DNA from: Ophiura sarsii
Lineage: Eukaryota; Echinodermata; Ophiuroidea; Amphilepidida; Ophiuridae
Assembly: GCA_035610835.1 (NCBI GenBank)
Contig: CM069446.1
Span: 47,283,625-47,347,624, forward strand
Direction of reading: 5' to 3'
Length of the DNA: 64,000 nt
Shown: piece by piece, positions 12,251 through 24,931 of the stretch
Position numbering within the stretch: position 1 is the stretch's first letter
Layout: each line of letters starts with the position of its first letter
Notes under the pieces: generated by a model
The model's database searches: none
Told to the model about the DNA's origin: nothing
The model's input: only the letters and a program-made list of their open reading frames with translations
Program-made: the position numbers and the translations under genes

Positions 12251-13597
12251 CAATTGAGAAACCAATGTATCTACAATGTAACCCGACGCCTGTTGCTTTA
12301 TGACCAATTTCTGATTAGGCAAGGTGACATTTGCCAACAGGGATAGCACTGGATCAAAAATATGAGAGGTCCCATGACATTTTTCAGGACCCCGTAGGAC
12401 TTCCAAAAAACAAACTTAAGGGGTCCCCCAAGAAATTGAGGGGTCCTAAAGTTTGGGTATTTGAAAATTTTACTTTTTTACGGACAGTTTTAATGAATTT
12501 ATATTGTGAGCAAAGGATGGATATGTAATTTACAGAATTTCTTAAGGTTTCCATTTCCATACATAGCAAATTTAAGGGGTCCCTTCAATTTTGATCGGGA
12601 CCCGCAAGTCTTTCCAATTTGAAACCTGACGCGTCACTATAAGAAAGTGAGAGGTCTAGGACGCGCAGACGCGTCAGAATGCGACCCATGTTTGCCAACC
12701 GTTTTATTGATTACTATGACAAATGCTCAAAACATTGAGATATTTTGACCCATCCATTATTAACCTCAATACCAAAATATCAACCTTTACTAGTCAAATA
12801 GGTGGATCCGAAATATAAGATGATTTTATTATGATTGTTATTTTCATTTCATAACGGTACATTAACTAGATATTCCTACCTAGAGTAAGTAAGGCATCAC
12901 AAGTCTTTCAGATAACTTAATTTTGTCATTGACACATTGAATGGTACTTTGAATTGGTTGTTGAACTAGCTGATGCAAGTCTGAATAACACCTTAAGTCA
13001 TCAGATAGTATCCCGTTGAATAGATCCCTACAAAATGTGCATACAATTGATGGGTTATTAACGCTAAAACCACACCTTAACAACTTCCTACACCTGTTCA
13101 TATGCTGTCAGACATAATAATAATCTAAATGAAGGAAGATAAACCTTAAAACAATCTTGAAGGGCTTTGCTGCTTCGAGCGGATCTCGGCGTAAAACTAT
13201 GATAACAGCTGTAACAGCATATATTGTGCATTATGAAATGTCAAAATGCCAAACGTTTTTTATGATTCTCGTTTCATGTCACCTCTCCCCACCATGAACT
13301 GTATTGAAATTGAGAACCAACAAAGTATCTCTTCTATCTCTACGTACCCATTTCAATTTCTTTTTAAGATGAAACTTTAAATATCAATTAGATTTAGACT
13401 AGGAAAATGTATCATAAACTAACCAACAGGGTACATTTATAGTAGTATACCTTTAACAAGACAGGCGGGCGCGCAGCAACCAAGTGGGGCATTATTTACG
13501 ACTATCTTTTAAAAATGTAATCCTCCCGCATTTATAAAAAAAAGAGAATTTGTTCGTGAGGCTAAATAGTCTGATGATGTTGATTTGCGCGGGGAAA
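12251..13597. other. Intergenic with a short duplicated motif
   Basis: TTAAGGGGTCCC occurs twice in the same orientation (12416-12427 and 12572-12583), each near a GGACCC-containing stretch (around 12390 and 12598). This looks like a decayed repeat or internally rearranged element. Otherwise unique AT-rich sequence with no recognisable gene. Confidence 0.35.
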
Positions 13598-13783
13598 ATG
13601 GGTGTGAAAATAAGCCAATTATTTCAGCGATTAGTGATAATCTTCCTATCGATTACACTCGCTAACAGGTGCTCCAAAAGCAATCGTAAGCTATCGATGT
13701 TTAACGTAGGCGAAATTGAGACATTTACGATCGGGATTTACGACTCGTCATTTGGCCGGCCGGGTTGCACTGGCATTCATTAA
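13598..13783 (+). CDS. Weak candidate: possible secreted-protein first exon
   Basis: ATG at 13598 in a good context (GGGGAAAATGG) starts MGVKISQLFQ followed by RLVIIFLSITLANR, which has the n-region, hydrophobic core and polar end of a signal peptide. The frame stays open to 13783 (61 codons). A possible donor (ATC/GTAAGC) near 13687 would end the exon soon after the putative cleavage site. There is no visible TATA box, no recognised domain in the rest, and no partner exon. A chance frame is quite possible. Confidence 0.17.
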   Translation: MGVKISQLFQRLVIIFLSITLANRCSKSNRKLSMFNVGEIETFTIGIYDSSFGRPGCTGIH

Positions 13784-15063
13784 GAACAACTAATATTTAT
13801 AGTAAAATAAATCTAGGCTAAAAGGTGTATCATGATTACTAGCAAACACAGGGGTTATTTGGATTTGGCGCCGCGCGAGCATTGCGAATATATCCCCAAG
13901 GATATCAAATTAGATGTATTCTTTGGCTGAAAATGTGTCTGTAATGTACACGGTTCGCTCGGTGTTTGATTTCACGATCGCGGCTAGGTTAAAATTGTAA
14001 CGACATTCACGGTCCATGAAATGTGTTTTCTTTAGCAAAAGATGCAAACCGCGAGGAATCGCTTATCTGGATATTGCTGTGGTTTAATAGACGCTGGTTG
14101 AAATGACAAAATATTACGGATTCAGTAACACGATTAACCCGGAACGGCATATACTATATATATAGGGTTTTTTTCATTCTTTAAAAAACAGAAATGAGGC
14201 AATTGAGGCAAATCAATTGTTTTCTAACACTGGCACAACAACCTTGAATAATGATTTTTCCATTAAATAATGATTCCCTTTGCCATTTTTAAGTTTAAAA
14301 TAGTATTGCTAAATCACCTTGAAATTGGATGGCTGTCAATGTGAGCGTCGATCTAATATGATGAGAGAATCAATGATGCAAAAGGCGAACAGTGGTTTCA
14401 AAATTATTAAGACAAAGTCGAAAGACGAAGTCAAATTGTATACATTGTCGAGAGCGTAGTAAAATGAGTTGTTATAAAGAAATTGTGAAAATGTACTGTA
14501 TTACGATGGATATTTAAAAAAAAATCGCGCCACAAAATACGATGGATCTTTAGATAGAAAGCGCGCCAAATTACTGCCGTCTGTTCCTGGCCTCGTCGTC
14601 AGAAACTTATTTTACAGTCTAGCAGGTAATTGTATTCCTTGTAGATTCAAATTCATTATAACAGCTACACACGACACACTTTTAATTATTGTTATTTACG
14701 CTTCGATTTAACACTAAAAAAACTCCATGTACGATATATACCTTATGAAAAGAACATATTATTATGTTTACAAACTCAGGATAGCCGTTGAATGTTTATT
14801 TATATTTTTATTAACAAAAGAGCATGCCGGTTCATCAAACAAAAATGTTAAACGTTACCGTATTTTTAAATTAGGTATCGATTGTCAGAATATATGAAAT
14901 AGATTTCCAGAATTTTAATTTAAAAATTCTGACCAGAATATATCGCATTCGATATTATGAATTCTATTTAGATGGTCAATAAATATAGATGCATTTGTAT
15001 AACGTAACATAACAAAGAGAAGCCGCCGATTGGGTACACTCTGTAACTCCAAAGCGTATATTA
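13784..15063. other. Intergenic, nothing recognised
   Basis: AT-rich unique-looking sequence with a few CpG-bearing patches (for example near 13868 and 13970). No repeat ends or coding signals stand out. Confidence 0.4.
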
Positions 15064-15494
15064 TTAAGGGGCTGTTAACCCTCACAACATGAAATTTATC
15101 AAGCGCTGTATTTTTTGAACTATTAATATGATGTATATAAAAGTATACATGTTCAGAAAGGAAATGAGGCGGAATATTTTGGCTAAAAATTTGCTGTATT
15201 TGTAGCAAAAGTTGTTGGTAAAAAACGCTGAAATTGGCACCAAATGCATCTTATTAAAGTTCTCTAGTATGTTTTTGTTTTGTTTTCAATATCTGATAAT
15301 TTTTTTGAATTATTGACCAAAAAGTGCCACAAAAAAAAAAAAATCAGATACTCCAAAAAAAGAACATTCCTAGGGAATTTTATTAGGATTATAATAAAAC
15401 TAGAAAGACAAAATTTGACAAAATATATTTTACTTTACAACACATAAAATTGGTCAAAAACCGTGTTTTTTATAATTTTATCACACCCCCTTAA
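15064..15494. mobile_element. TTAAGGGG-ended element, 431 bp
   Basis: Begins TTAAGGGGCTGTTAACCCTC and ends CACACCCCCTTAA. The two ends are short inverted repeats bounded by TTAA, which suggests a piggyBac-type target site. Near the left end, a segment containing ATGAAATTTATCAAGCGCTGTA matches the arm of the element at 5599-5922. The interior is very A/T-rich with A runs. The minus-strand open frame 14915-15208 overlaps the left end and is not a gene. Confidence 0.5.
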
Positions 15495-16462
15495 AATAGT
15501 TATGTTAATTTATTTATTTTTGAAAATAATATATATGCAATTATAGGTTTTAACATTTAAAAATGTTTATGGATGTCTTTGTGTGGTTGCGTTGATAACT
15601 CCTACTTCTGCTGACTTTTTACAAATTCTCGCTATACTCTAAAATCTTCCGATTTAAATGACTAGTACCCTGGTCTGAGGGACGCTTAATAACCAAAATG
15701 ATAATATTACAATTAATATTATCATAGGTCAAATGCAAATGTAAAGCTCCTCTACCACGATGTTTCTAAAAATTGCGTAGCGGACAAATGGATATAAGAC
15801 CTTTACATTTGTATTGTACGTAACTTGGTAATTTGCATTTGACATTTGCCAATTTCTTACATGTTAGCAAACAACTACCGTATTACAACTATTACATGTC
15901 CGCCGGTCTATGGTACTAGTTATTTTGAATATGATGTTTTTAGAGTGTAACAATTTCGATGCGATCTATCATTTCACTCCAGAGTTGTATTTCTGCAACC
16001 AACCCAATATTCATATACAAATGATATACAAGACATATCACTGATTGTCAACGATGGCAGTTCCATTTGATGACATGCTTTAATATTATATCAAATGGAT
16101 CCATCCTTTTTTATAATTTTATGAAAAAGGTTCGAGAATCTGATTAACTTGAAGGTCATTACACTTTACTGTCTTAATTACATCCAGATGAAACGCTAAC
16201 AATTTAAAAATGCTTCGTGGTTGTTGTTTTTTGTGATATATTTGGATGAATCATCATAAAAGTCTTTACTCTTCACTCAAAAACACTGAAATTGCTATTT
16301 TTCAGGTGAAAAGTGGCCCTATTTTTTAACAAATAAAAACCCCTCTTTTAGTAGAAAATCTCTTGTTGAATTATTAAGTAGTAAATTTGTGATAATAACA
16401 ATAATAATAATCATACTAACACAAATAAGTCCAGTGGGACACCTAGCAAGTTTACAGATTTA
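15495..16462. other. Intergenic, one weak inverted repeat
   Basis: GTCAAATGCAAATGTAAAG near 15699 is mirrored by CTTTACATTTG at about 15801 and GCATTTGACAT near 15835, so part of this stretch could fold back. It may be a decayed MITE. No gene is visible. Confidence 0.35.
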
Positions 16463-17375
16463 TGTGGTATGTAATATAAGACTGTTTTACCCAGGTGTTG
16501 TTCTACAGGGGATACACCATGATATAAGGCCCACTTATTGACTCATTAACAGTATATATTTCGCCAAGGGATACACAACAGTCGCTCAACCCTATTCATG
16601 CTCTTAGGTAGAACTTGATTTTATATTTTTTTTGGATCTTTGGTATTAAATCATCATGCATCATTTATATAACCTACCGTTGGAAAGGTACCATCCTATA
16701 TATATATGATAGTGATATTTATTGGCAACAAGTTCGAATAACATTGTTATATATGCCGAATACAATTCAATCCTCAAAAGGCTTCCAAACATTAAAACAT
16801 TGAACCTGTTGAAGGTACGGTGCAGTGTGTCATTTGTTCAACTTTCTTCTTTTACTCTATTATCAACAACGTTTTTTAAAGGTAAGATGACCTGAAGGAA
16901 ACCCACTATTATTCAAAATTAATGTGTTATTATTATGTAATGTAAGAACAAATTGCTCAGGTGTTTTCTCTAGGGGATGTACGCCCCATCAAAAGCATTC
17001 TCATTCACTAAAAATAACGTTATAGTTGTCGTCAAGGGATATGAAGCAGTCAATCAACCATACCTACGCTCATGAGTAAATCTAGATGTGTTTTTGGAAC
17101 TTTGGTATTATATAATTATATGCATCATTGATATAGCCAATTGTTGCCAAGGTACCATACATGATATCAATATTTAATGTTAACCGTTGCTGAGGTACCA
17201 TTCATAATATCGATATTTAATGTTAACAGGTTTGAAGATCATGTTGTATTCTAAATTATTTATGATCAAGATACATATAGACCAAAAAGGCGTCTTGCAT
17301 AAATATAAATAAACTACCACGTGAATAACATAAGTGTCATCTGTTCGATTTTCAATCGTTGAGGCTATTGTCATT
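16463..17375. repeat. Diverged tandem duplication, two ~465-bp units
   Basis: Positions 16463-16880 and 16927-17375 align end to end with an offset near 465 bases. Shared landmarks in order are AGGTGTT/AGGGGAT, CAAGGGATA-CAG, CTTTGGTATTA, CATCATT-ATATA, AGGTACCAT and GTGTCAT-TGTTC. Identity is perhaps 65-75 percent by eye, so the duplication is old. In the second unit a 43-bp piece containing AGGTACCAT and ATATTTAATGTTAAC is itself repeated in tandem. No coding capacity seen. Confidence 0.6.
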
Positions 17376-17458
17376 GTTGGAAACTTGGAATTTTTCCTCT
17401 CGATGCAAACGTTTTCAAATCACTAGGTGAAGGTGACGCACTTAAGTAAATTTGATTA

Positions 17459-17477
17459 CCCCCCCCCCCCCCCCCCC
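17459..17477. repeat. Poly-C tract, 19 bases
   Basis: An uninterrupted run of C followed by ACCCCTATCC. This is one of four G/C homopolymers of 18 bases or more in the window (see also 21068-21101, 26498-26526 and 36736-36753). The minus strand could form a G-quadruplex, and the length is likely unstable. Confidence 0.85.
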
Positions 17478-19645
17478 ACCCCTATCCTCTGTAAACGAAC
17501 ATATTATTTCGTTTCTCATAGTCGAAAGAGAAAGGCTATAAAGCATAACAAATGAATAACTAAGTCATCCAAAACTTCCGTAGACAATCCGAGACTGTAA
17601 ACGAATAATCAAATTCCAGAATGTTCGTTCATGTAGTGACCGATCTTTTTCACGATACGGTGCTAACTACACGCGTCGTAACATGGCAAAACACAGAGAG
17701 AAATCAATGTCGTTATTGCAACAATGTTGTTATATTGATCTCAGTGTCTTGGTTACCGCCCTTGATGACGCCATGATCATAACCTTGAAATCTCCCGCCA
17801 AAAGACCAAACAAGTCAACCCATGATGTATACAAATATCTAATAAACCGTGACTAACAGGAAATCTATAAATCCTCCCATTGTTTAACTTGTATTACAAT
17901 GTCAATTTTGATCTTAACTTAAAGTCTCATCATTGGCTGCGTGCAGGTAGTTGGACAATGTCCGAAGCGCTTGTTCATATATCGGATATTAAGCAGTACA
18001 TAAAAATGTTTAGTTGATGACAGAAGTCGCGATAATACTTTAAACACTTCTCCAATAGTATTAATATTATATGTGAAATAATACCGTTTTGATATCACCG
18101 AAAAGATCAATAAACTTAATGATGTCTTGCTTTGCAAATTCAGAATGTATACGTTTGCTGAAACACACGGTTTTATACAGATTCTACTGAGATTAAATCG
18201 CGCTGGATTTTTAAATGGATTTTTAATTGCAAGAATATGAAAGGTAATCAATCGGAAATGTTTATGAATATCATTTAACATGGAAACAAACATGCATAAC
18301 ACACTGGAAATTTAAGCTATGATCAAAAAGCATGCGATACAAAGATGACACGCCCGGTAAGGAAATCACTTATAAACAGATTCAAATTGCTTGAAAGTGT
18401 TTTTAGTCTTGTCTCATATCAGTGTCCAAATAATTTAAAAAAAGGATATTACAGACGTATGTATACATATCGTTCAGATGAATATATCCAGAAGTTCAAA
18501 TGTTCAAATGTTACTTAGTCTAAATTAATTGACTTTTTGTATCCTACTTACACGTGTCGCTTCAAGGCGTAACGTCACCATTAACTAATAATAAAATAAT
18601 CCCAAGTTTCGGGTTGACATTTGCCATTTGAGAACCTTTTTACAGCCGCCTTTGATATTGCTAAGCCGTTGAAATAGAAATGCGGTGTTATAATTAGGCT
18701 AATTCATAGAGTAAGCTATATTGACCTAGTTAGGTAATCACCATTTGCTGATTAACAATTTAGATACAATAACATTTATTATGAATCCAGAATTGACGGA
18801 TCGCATTCCATTATTTGTCTGCGTATAAGATTTTTCTAAACGTTCATAAATGTTTGATAACTAATTTGGTGCATTAACGAATATCAAAACACATCAACAC
18901 GAAAATAAGATAACAGTTTAAACATTGAGGTACAAGCGGTGACGTAAGATCGCGTTATGAAGTTTTACTTATTCAATATTTAATTATTGTGCTTTTACCG
19001 GTATATACAAGTTAATATTTCACTATTTCTTCAAGTATCTAATATATTGGCTATTGACAGTAGATGAAGAACATACACATCGCGTGAGTGTATGTATGAA
19101 TGGAGTTTGGATAGTTGAATGTCATCAGGCACGCGGGAACAAAATATGCCATTGACAGAATGGACGGGCTGCGTCTTTATTTCCCGTAATACAGATTTGT
19201 AAAATAAAGCGTCCTCTATATCGATAAGGAACATAAATATTGTACAATATCGTAAGATTCTGACACCATGGAAAGGATATACGTTAATATTGTTAGGTCA
19301 AAGAAATTTGGGCTTGATGGCCGAGGAGGTAAATAATTATAAGGATGGCTAAACTTATATTAGATAGTCTATTAACTTAAACGCGAAATTTTGAATAATC
19401 TATTATTTACGGAATAAGGTAAATATATATTGCGGTTAACTACGTACAGAGGGCGCTATATTTTAGGGTATATATATCAACTGCTCCTATACAAATCTGA
19501 AGTACGGAAAATAGAATCGCGGACGGGACGGTGTTTGCTTTCACGTAGAGATTTGCATGCCACAAGTTAATCACGTATTGAAAAAAATGTCAATTTCAAA
19601 ATGCTGTAATAAGTAGTACACTGTGACGGACATGTTTGAACGGCT
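17478..19645. other. Intergenic, nothing recognised
   Basis: The longest open frame in the stretch (17919-18302, minus, 127 codons) is rich in Phe, Ile, Leu and Asn, as AT-rich chance frames are, and has no recognisable domain. GAGGGCGCTAT near 19449 resembles a MITE terminus but lacks a partner. Confidence 0.4.
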
Positions 19646-20046
19646 TTAAGGGGGACTCAATTTTTTTTGAACAAAGCTGAAATGTTGACCAAAAAGTGCC
19701 AAAAAAGTGAAAATAAATTGAAACTTTTTTGTTGTTAGCATTCATAGTCAAAATTTCAAAAAATATATGAGATTAGGTAAAAAATGAGAAATTCGTCCCT
19801 AAGTTAGTGTCTTTACATCATCATCAAGCGATTTGGGCATTTTTTAATCAAAATTATTTTGTGTTTTTGTGATTTTCTCAAAAAAACCAAATTTTTGGTC
19901 AAAATGGATGCAAAATATGGATTCTCTGATCCATTTCCTTTCCAAAAATGTATACTTTTATATATAATTTGAGTCATAGTTCAATAATTACAGCACTCAC
20001 AAAATTCAAAAAATAAAATCGAAAACTTCCTTGAGTCCCCCTTTAA
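19646..20046. mobile_element. TTAAGGGGGACTCAA-ended MITE, about 400 bp
   Basis: Left end TTTAAGGGGGACTCAA; right end TTGAGTCCCCCTTTAA. These perfect or near-perfect inverted ends are bounded by TTAA. Internal stretches (AAAAGTGCC, GATTCTCTGATCCATTTC, AAAATGTATACTTTTATATA) resemble those of 5599-5922 and 15064-15494, so the three form one diverged family. No transposase. Confidence 0.7.
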
Positions 20047-20318
20047 ACAGATTTAATCAAACGGACATGCCCAATTAATATTCAACGTGAGCATTGTCCC
20101 GAAAGTGCATACACTTAGAGGGCTCTGGGGATTTTTCTACGCTTTTTCTTTTTGCTACAGACTGTTCGATAATTCGGTCAACAATTTATTGCATTCTTGC
20201 CTAGAATACCCAAATCTGTTCTTAATGGAAACCCTTAGCATTAAAGCGTAGGGATTCAATAGTGGCCACCTACGTAACACATTCTTATACAGAACTAACT
20301 ATTTTCAAATAGCAAGCA

Positions 20319-20702
20319 GTTAAAGGTATATTATGTGATCTTTCCAGGGAACGCCCTCAACATCGAAAACAAAATTGAAAGTAGATTTTCTTTCAGATTT
20401 ACATTTCTGATCATAAATCGTACATACATTCCAAGTTGCAGGGCGATGCGATTCTTAATTAAATCAAAATCATGATTTTAGAGTGAATATTAACTGTCGG
20501 GATAACACGACAGTTTATATTTATACTCTAAATTCACTCTAAAACTATGATTTTGAGGTAATTAGGAATCGTATTGCTCTGTAACTTGGAATGTATGTAC
20601 GATTTATGATCAGAAATGTAAATCTGCAAGAAAATCTACTTTCTCTAAAAAATCATGAATAGAGGGCGCTCTCTGGAAAAGACCATATAATATGCCTTTA
20701 AC
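20319..20702. mobile_element. Near-perfect 384-bp palindrome (foldback element)
   Basis: The outermost bases are GTTAAAGGTATATTATG and CATATAATATGCCTTTAAC. Complementarity continues through both arms (ACATTTCTGATCATAAATCG and its mirror are almost identical) to the centre AACTGTCG-GGATAACA-CGACAGTT, leaving only an 8-base loop. The whole element is therefore one hairpin of about 188 bp per arm. Arms end next to GGGCGCT/AGCGCCC-like words. A fragment of the same end occurs at 1384-1432 and a weaker one near 24611. Confidence 0.85.
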
Positions 20703-20935
20703 TATGGTTGTAAAGTGTATACAATGACCGAATGACAAATAATAGGTGTTTTGTTTGTCTTAGCTTAATATTATAATAGTTGATCATGGGCACTATAATG
20801 TACTTGAACTCTGCTTCAGTTTCATCACCCTCACCTTTAAAAAGGAAACAAAATGTAAATGTGCTCAACATACTTTGGAATTTAAAGATCTAGGCAAATG
20901 AGGACATTAATTATAATGAGTTCTAATAAGTGAAT

Positions 20936-21067
20936 CAAAGTCGGCCAGGCGCGTACGCAGGATTTTGTGAAGGGGGGTGTTTTAGAAATATTGATATAAT
21001 TATTTCACTATACATGCCTGCGCGAAGCACTGGCCGGGACCAATGGCGTATCCAGGACTGTTTTGAT

Positions 21068-21102
<35 letters not shown>

Positions 21103-21120
21103 AGATAATATATAGGGTGC
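20936..21120. repeat. Poly-G-bearing interspersed repeat, copy 1
   Basis: Contains AGGCGCGTACGCAGGATTTT, then CAATGGCGTATCCAGGACTG, then TTTTGAT and a run of 34 G (21068-21101). The CAATGGCG(T/C)ATCCA(G/T)GACTGTT phrase before the G run recurs at 26470-26497, and the GCGCGTACGCAGG phrase recurs in reverse at about 26785-26805. Short frames reading poly-Gly or poly-Pro across the run are artefacts. Confidence 0.6.
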
Positions 21121-21280
21121 AAACATCAAGAAATGCACTAAAAATACAGCATTTTCACTGGTCATTTACATACCTTGAAGATAAAATTATAATTTACTAA
21201 GCTGCATAATTTAAACGTTTACACTAGTATTACAAAGAAAAATGTTGCCACTTTTGTCTTTAGTTATAAAGGATACCTTA

Positions 21281-21780
21281 TACAGGGTGGTCAAAATTTG
21301 TAACAATATAAGTCTGTGAAAACGTATTTCTGAAATAAAGTTAACCGTTATCATAATTTAGTGTCATAATAAATTTTAAATTGACGTTTTGTAATAATAT
21401 TGCACCAAACACAAACATATGTCCAATAATTACCATATTATACAGGGTGTAACAAGCGAAATGCACATGTATGATCGGGTCCTCAATCCACGCGTTTCTT
21501 CACTTTTTGATTTTATTTTGATGAAAGCAATGATAATGAAATAAAATGAAACACACATGAAATGATCATGTTACAATTAGAAATGTTGCCTGGATATACA
21601 TACTAACTTTAATATGGCCAATAAAATCATATACAGGGTGTTACAAAATAAAGCACATGTGATTTAACGGAGCGCTTATTTTTGAAAACAATCTACTTTC
21701 TTCAGTTTACTGCCATAAAAATGTTTGAGCATGGGTAAAATCAAATAGTATTCGGTAATTGTGCAAGATACAATGTAAGT
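21281..21780 (+). repeat. Tandem units headed by TACAGGGTG
   Basis: TACAGGGTG occurs three times in the same orientation at 21281, 21441 and 21632, giving units of about 160 and 190 bases. The sequence before each of the last two heads ends in an ATTA or ATCA/TA stretch, and AAATGTTGCC precedes the first and third units. The heads match the ends of mariner-like MITEs, but the head-to-tail arrangement without inverted partners is that of a satellite derived from such an element. Confidence 0.5.
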
Positions 21781-22942
21781 TCTTTTGTCCGACAATGATC
21801 AACAGACTATTAACAATGACACCGATGGACTTAAGCCCCCCACCCCTTCCCACATCTCGCTACTCGCCGTAAATCTGTCAAAATTGATAAAGATGTCACA
21901 AATTCTGGACAAATTTCAAGATTACGCGCATGCAATATGCACACCGTATAGTATCGATTGGGACGTTAAAGCCAGAGATGTACACGCGGGCTTTTTGAAC
22001 TCACTCGACATGCATGCAGTAGAGTGTGCTTACCTTGTAATTTGTAAGCTGTCATTTGTTATAGCAAAGTAAACATACCACACGTACAGAATGTAAAAGG
22101 GACTTGTTTATAATGTTTCACTCCATGAGGTGGTTAATTTATTTTAAGATAATGCACAAGTGTATGAATTGTTATCGGTATAAATAAATCAATCGGTATA
22201 CTACTAATCGGTACACAACAGCCAGTCTCTCTGACATTATATCTAGTATTTCATTGCGTGTCTTTGAGATTAGCTTCTCATCTTCAGCGATTCCTCCTGG
22301 CCTCCCCAGTTTACTCCTCACAGCCCGATCTCTCTGACAAGCCACCTAGCATGTATATTGATAATCAATAAGTGAAGTGAATGAAATATTTCATAGCTTG
22401 TCTAGAGATTGACGCTGTGTGTGTGTATGGGACTGCTGGCTCCTCAATTATTCTCCTCCGGCTCCTCCCCCTCCTCCCCAAGCACCCGTTGATCAATTAT
22501 TTGCTCCCAGTTAAAACTGAAATAATTAAGACATTATTTTGTAGATGGTATGGAAAGAATATTTATTGTGCTTTGTAATGACACCAAATTGGTTATTTTA
22601 TGACGAGAAATATAGAAACGGTGATAATATAAACATCATTAACAGTGTAAAAATGTCACACCTCCTCAAAATACGGGGTTCCAATTCGAGGCACACGACC
22701 ATATACTAGTTAGTATAGATCATTGGAGTTGAGCTGAAGAAGGTTTACATGGTCAGTGTATCCTCAAATCAGAACTACACAATATTATGGTTAAATGTGG
22801 TAATTTGGTGATTGGTGACAAAACACAAACTTCGTATGTATTGAATATAGTCTGCCATTGTCCATCACGTATACTACACAAAACGTTAAAATGTAGGATG
22901 TAAACAATATGATTAATGATGTCAGGTACGTCGTAAAATCAA
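21781..22942. other. Intergenic; one open frame of doubtful value
   Basis: A frame open from 21785 to 22072 has an acidic, Asn/Asp/Gln-rich start and a PPTPSH motif, giving it a somewhat protein-like look, but it has no ATG near its start (the first in-frame Met is about residue 37) and no recognised domain. A pyrimidine-rich stretch follows at 22260-22485 (CCTCC and CTCCTCC words). Confidence 0.35.
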
Positions 22943-23135
22943 GACAATTGATGAAAGTTCCGTGTTCATAAGCATTGTATGTCACGCTGGATAGATAATA
23001 ACAATTTAGAATCTCATTAGTATATTATTTATAGAATCTGAACTTATTTCAGTGACGCTAGTTGACAATTGAGGAAAGTTCCGTGTTCATAAACATTGTA
23101 TCCATTAGTCACGCTGGGTAGATAGTAACTAATTT
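22943..23135. repeat. Two tandem copies of a ~70-bp segment
   Basis: GACAATTGATGAAAGTTCC (22943) and GACAATTGAGGAAAGTTCC (23064) begin two copies that continue through GTGTTCATAA-CATTGTAT, GTCACGCTG and GATAGATA/GTAGATAG. The second copy has a short insertion. The offset is 121 bases. Non-coding. Confidence 0.7.
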
Positions 23136-24851
23136 AGATGGTCTAGTCTTAATATAGTCATAATCGTGTGGGGCAAAATCCAATCGCAAACCATTACATA
23201 CATCCAGACTATGACTTGAATACATTAAGCCTAGATAGTGTATATGCAATCGTGGAAAATTTAGTGTGAAATTGTAATATTCCTGATTTAATTAATATCA
23301 ACAATAAAGGAATAGCAAAATACACGTTCAATCATTTCAATAATTCAGTATTTCATCCGCAAATGTTTTGAATAATACTCTGTAGGTGTACAGTAGCCTA
23401 TGCATGATGTGCATCGATAGGACTGCACAATTATTATCGAAACCAAACTATTTTCCCAACTATTTTCCTGGTTTGGGGGATTTTCATATGAAATAAGCGC
23501 TTCAGATTCTATTTTGTTGATTTTGGTTAAATGAATAGAAGTATAAACCTTTGGAAAGAACACAATTACATTTTGGTAATGACGTATTCGCCTGACAAAA
23601 ATGATACCGATTTCCCACGCGGATTCAAATGAAATCCAGGCAAACAATGTGTTGTGCAAAAGAAAAGGAAATATTTAAAATGTATAACTTCCCTAAAATA
23701 TCGAAACTTTGGCTATTCAAAACAATTTACGTGCCCGCTATTATTCGTTTTGATAAAGTCTACTGTATAATTTGAATTTTGCATACACAATTATTATGAT
23801 CACGCTATTTGGGGTGTGTGTGTAAAAATGTTGTATCTGACTATTAGCTGTCAGGTGACATTATCATGATTATGATGAATTCTTGATAAACTAATAATTA
23901 TTTAGGGCAGCTTATGCAGATGGGGTTAACTACAATGTATAGCTGACAATTGCTATATAATAATTAAATGGTCTATGTGATCAAGTGTTATGAAATAAAA
24001 GTAACTCCGAGCAGCTATTGCAAATGCAGACTTTTTGCACCAATATCCTATCAGCAATAATAGCTGCCGCTCGTAATAGTATTACGTAGTCTTAAAGTTG
24101 CTATAGACTTTTTGCTTATGAGCGAAAAGTAACATAATGATGGCAGTTCAGAACTTCAGATAGCGCCTTGTTTCACTATACTAAAAAGTAATTGTGTGGT
24201 CCATTGTAAATAAGAAGCCCATCAAAAAAGCCATATCTACAATCGCTGCCATATGTTTGGTTTTCCTCTGCTCAGATTTACAGTGTGCACTTGTTACAAA
24301 ATAGCGGCCTTGTATAATATATTATTGTTCCTCTACGAGTGTGTCCTCGTGAAACACGACTTACCAAAATGGCAGCTTTTTGCAGATAAGGCACTTGTGC
24401 ACCAATCAGTAACTGTCACTGCACCAATACAACTCGCCATACATGGGTAATGACCGTGACAATAATAAAACGATTCAGTGTTTTCAAGTTTACTTTCCTG
24501 GTTCACGAACTAAATAAAGTTTTAAAGTGCACCATCATGATCATAAATCGTTGTTATATACAAAATAGAGAATGCATGGTAGAATTACGCATGATTCAAT
24601 TATTTATCTTTAAAGCAATATTATTATGTGATCTTTTTCAAACTTTTACTCTTATTTTCTTTTTAATAATATAATGAGATTGAATAATCCTGGACTCATA
24701 TTGACTGTATTTTCCGTAGACAAAATCTCATAGCTTTACTAAAACACAATGAAAATCTTCTTCCGAATTATTTAAGGAATTTTCAATATATTTTGTCGAT
24801 TTTCATCATAAATGAGCATCATCGTGGCTGGTGTTAAAGGAGACATGGTAC
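23136..24851. other. Intergenic, nothing recognised
   Basis: AT-rich unique-looking sequence. Frames at 23345-23659, 24253-24450 and 24450-24674 show AT-driven composition only. Confidence 0.4.
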
Positions 24852-24931
24852 CCTGGAGCCATAGTCCGCCTTCCATGAGTGCCCTATACCAACCTACATT
24901 TTGACTCTACAGGGCGGACTATGACTCCAGG
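24852..24931. repeat. Short inverted repeat (hairpin)
   Basis: CCTGGAGCCATAGTCCGCC at 24852-24870 pairs with GGCGGACTATGACTCCAGG at 24913-24931, with a 42-base loop and one mismatch per arm. A further GGACCATGACTCC lies just outside. CTGATGAAGGC follows at 24954. Confidence 0.7.

Noticed and set aside
17919..18302. Minus-strand open frame of 127 codons
   Set aside because: Composition is that of AT-rich chance translation, with no domain, promoter or splice context.
21785..22072. 95-codon plus-strand frame with acidic start
   Set aside because: It lacks an ATG at its start and shows no domain; possible exon but undefended.
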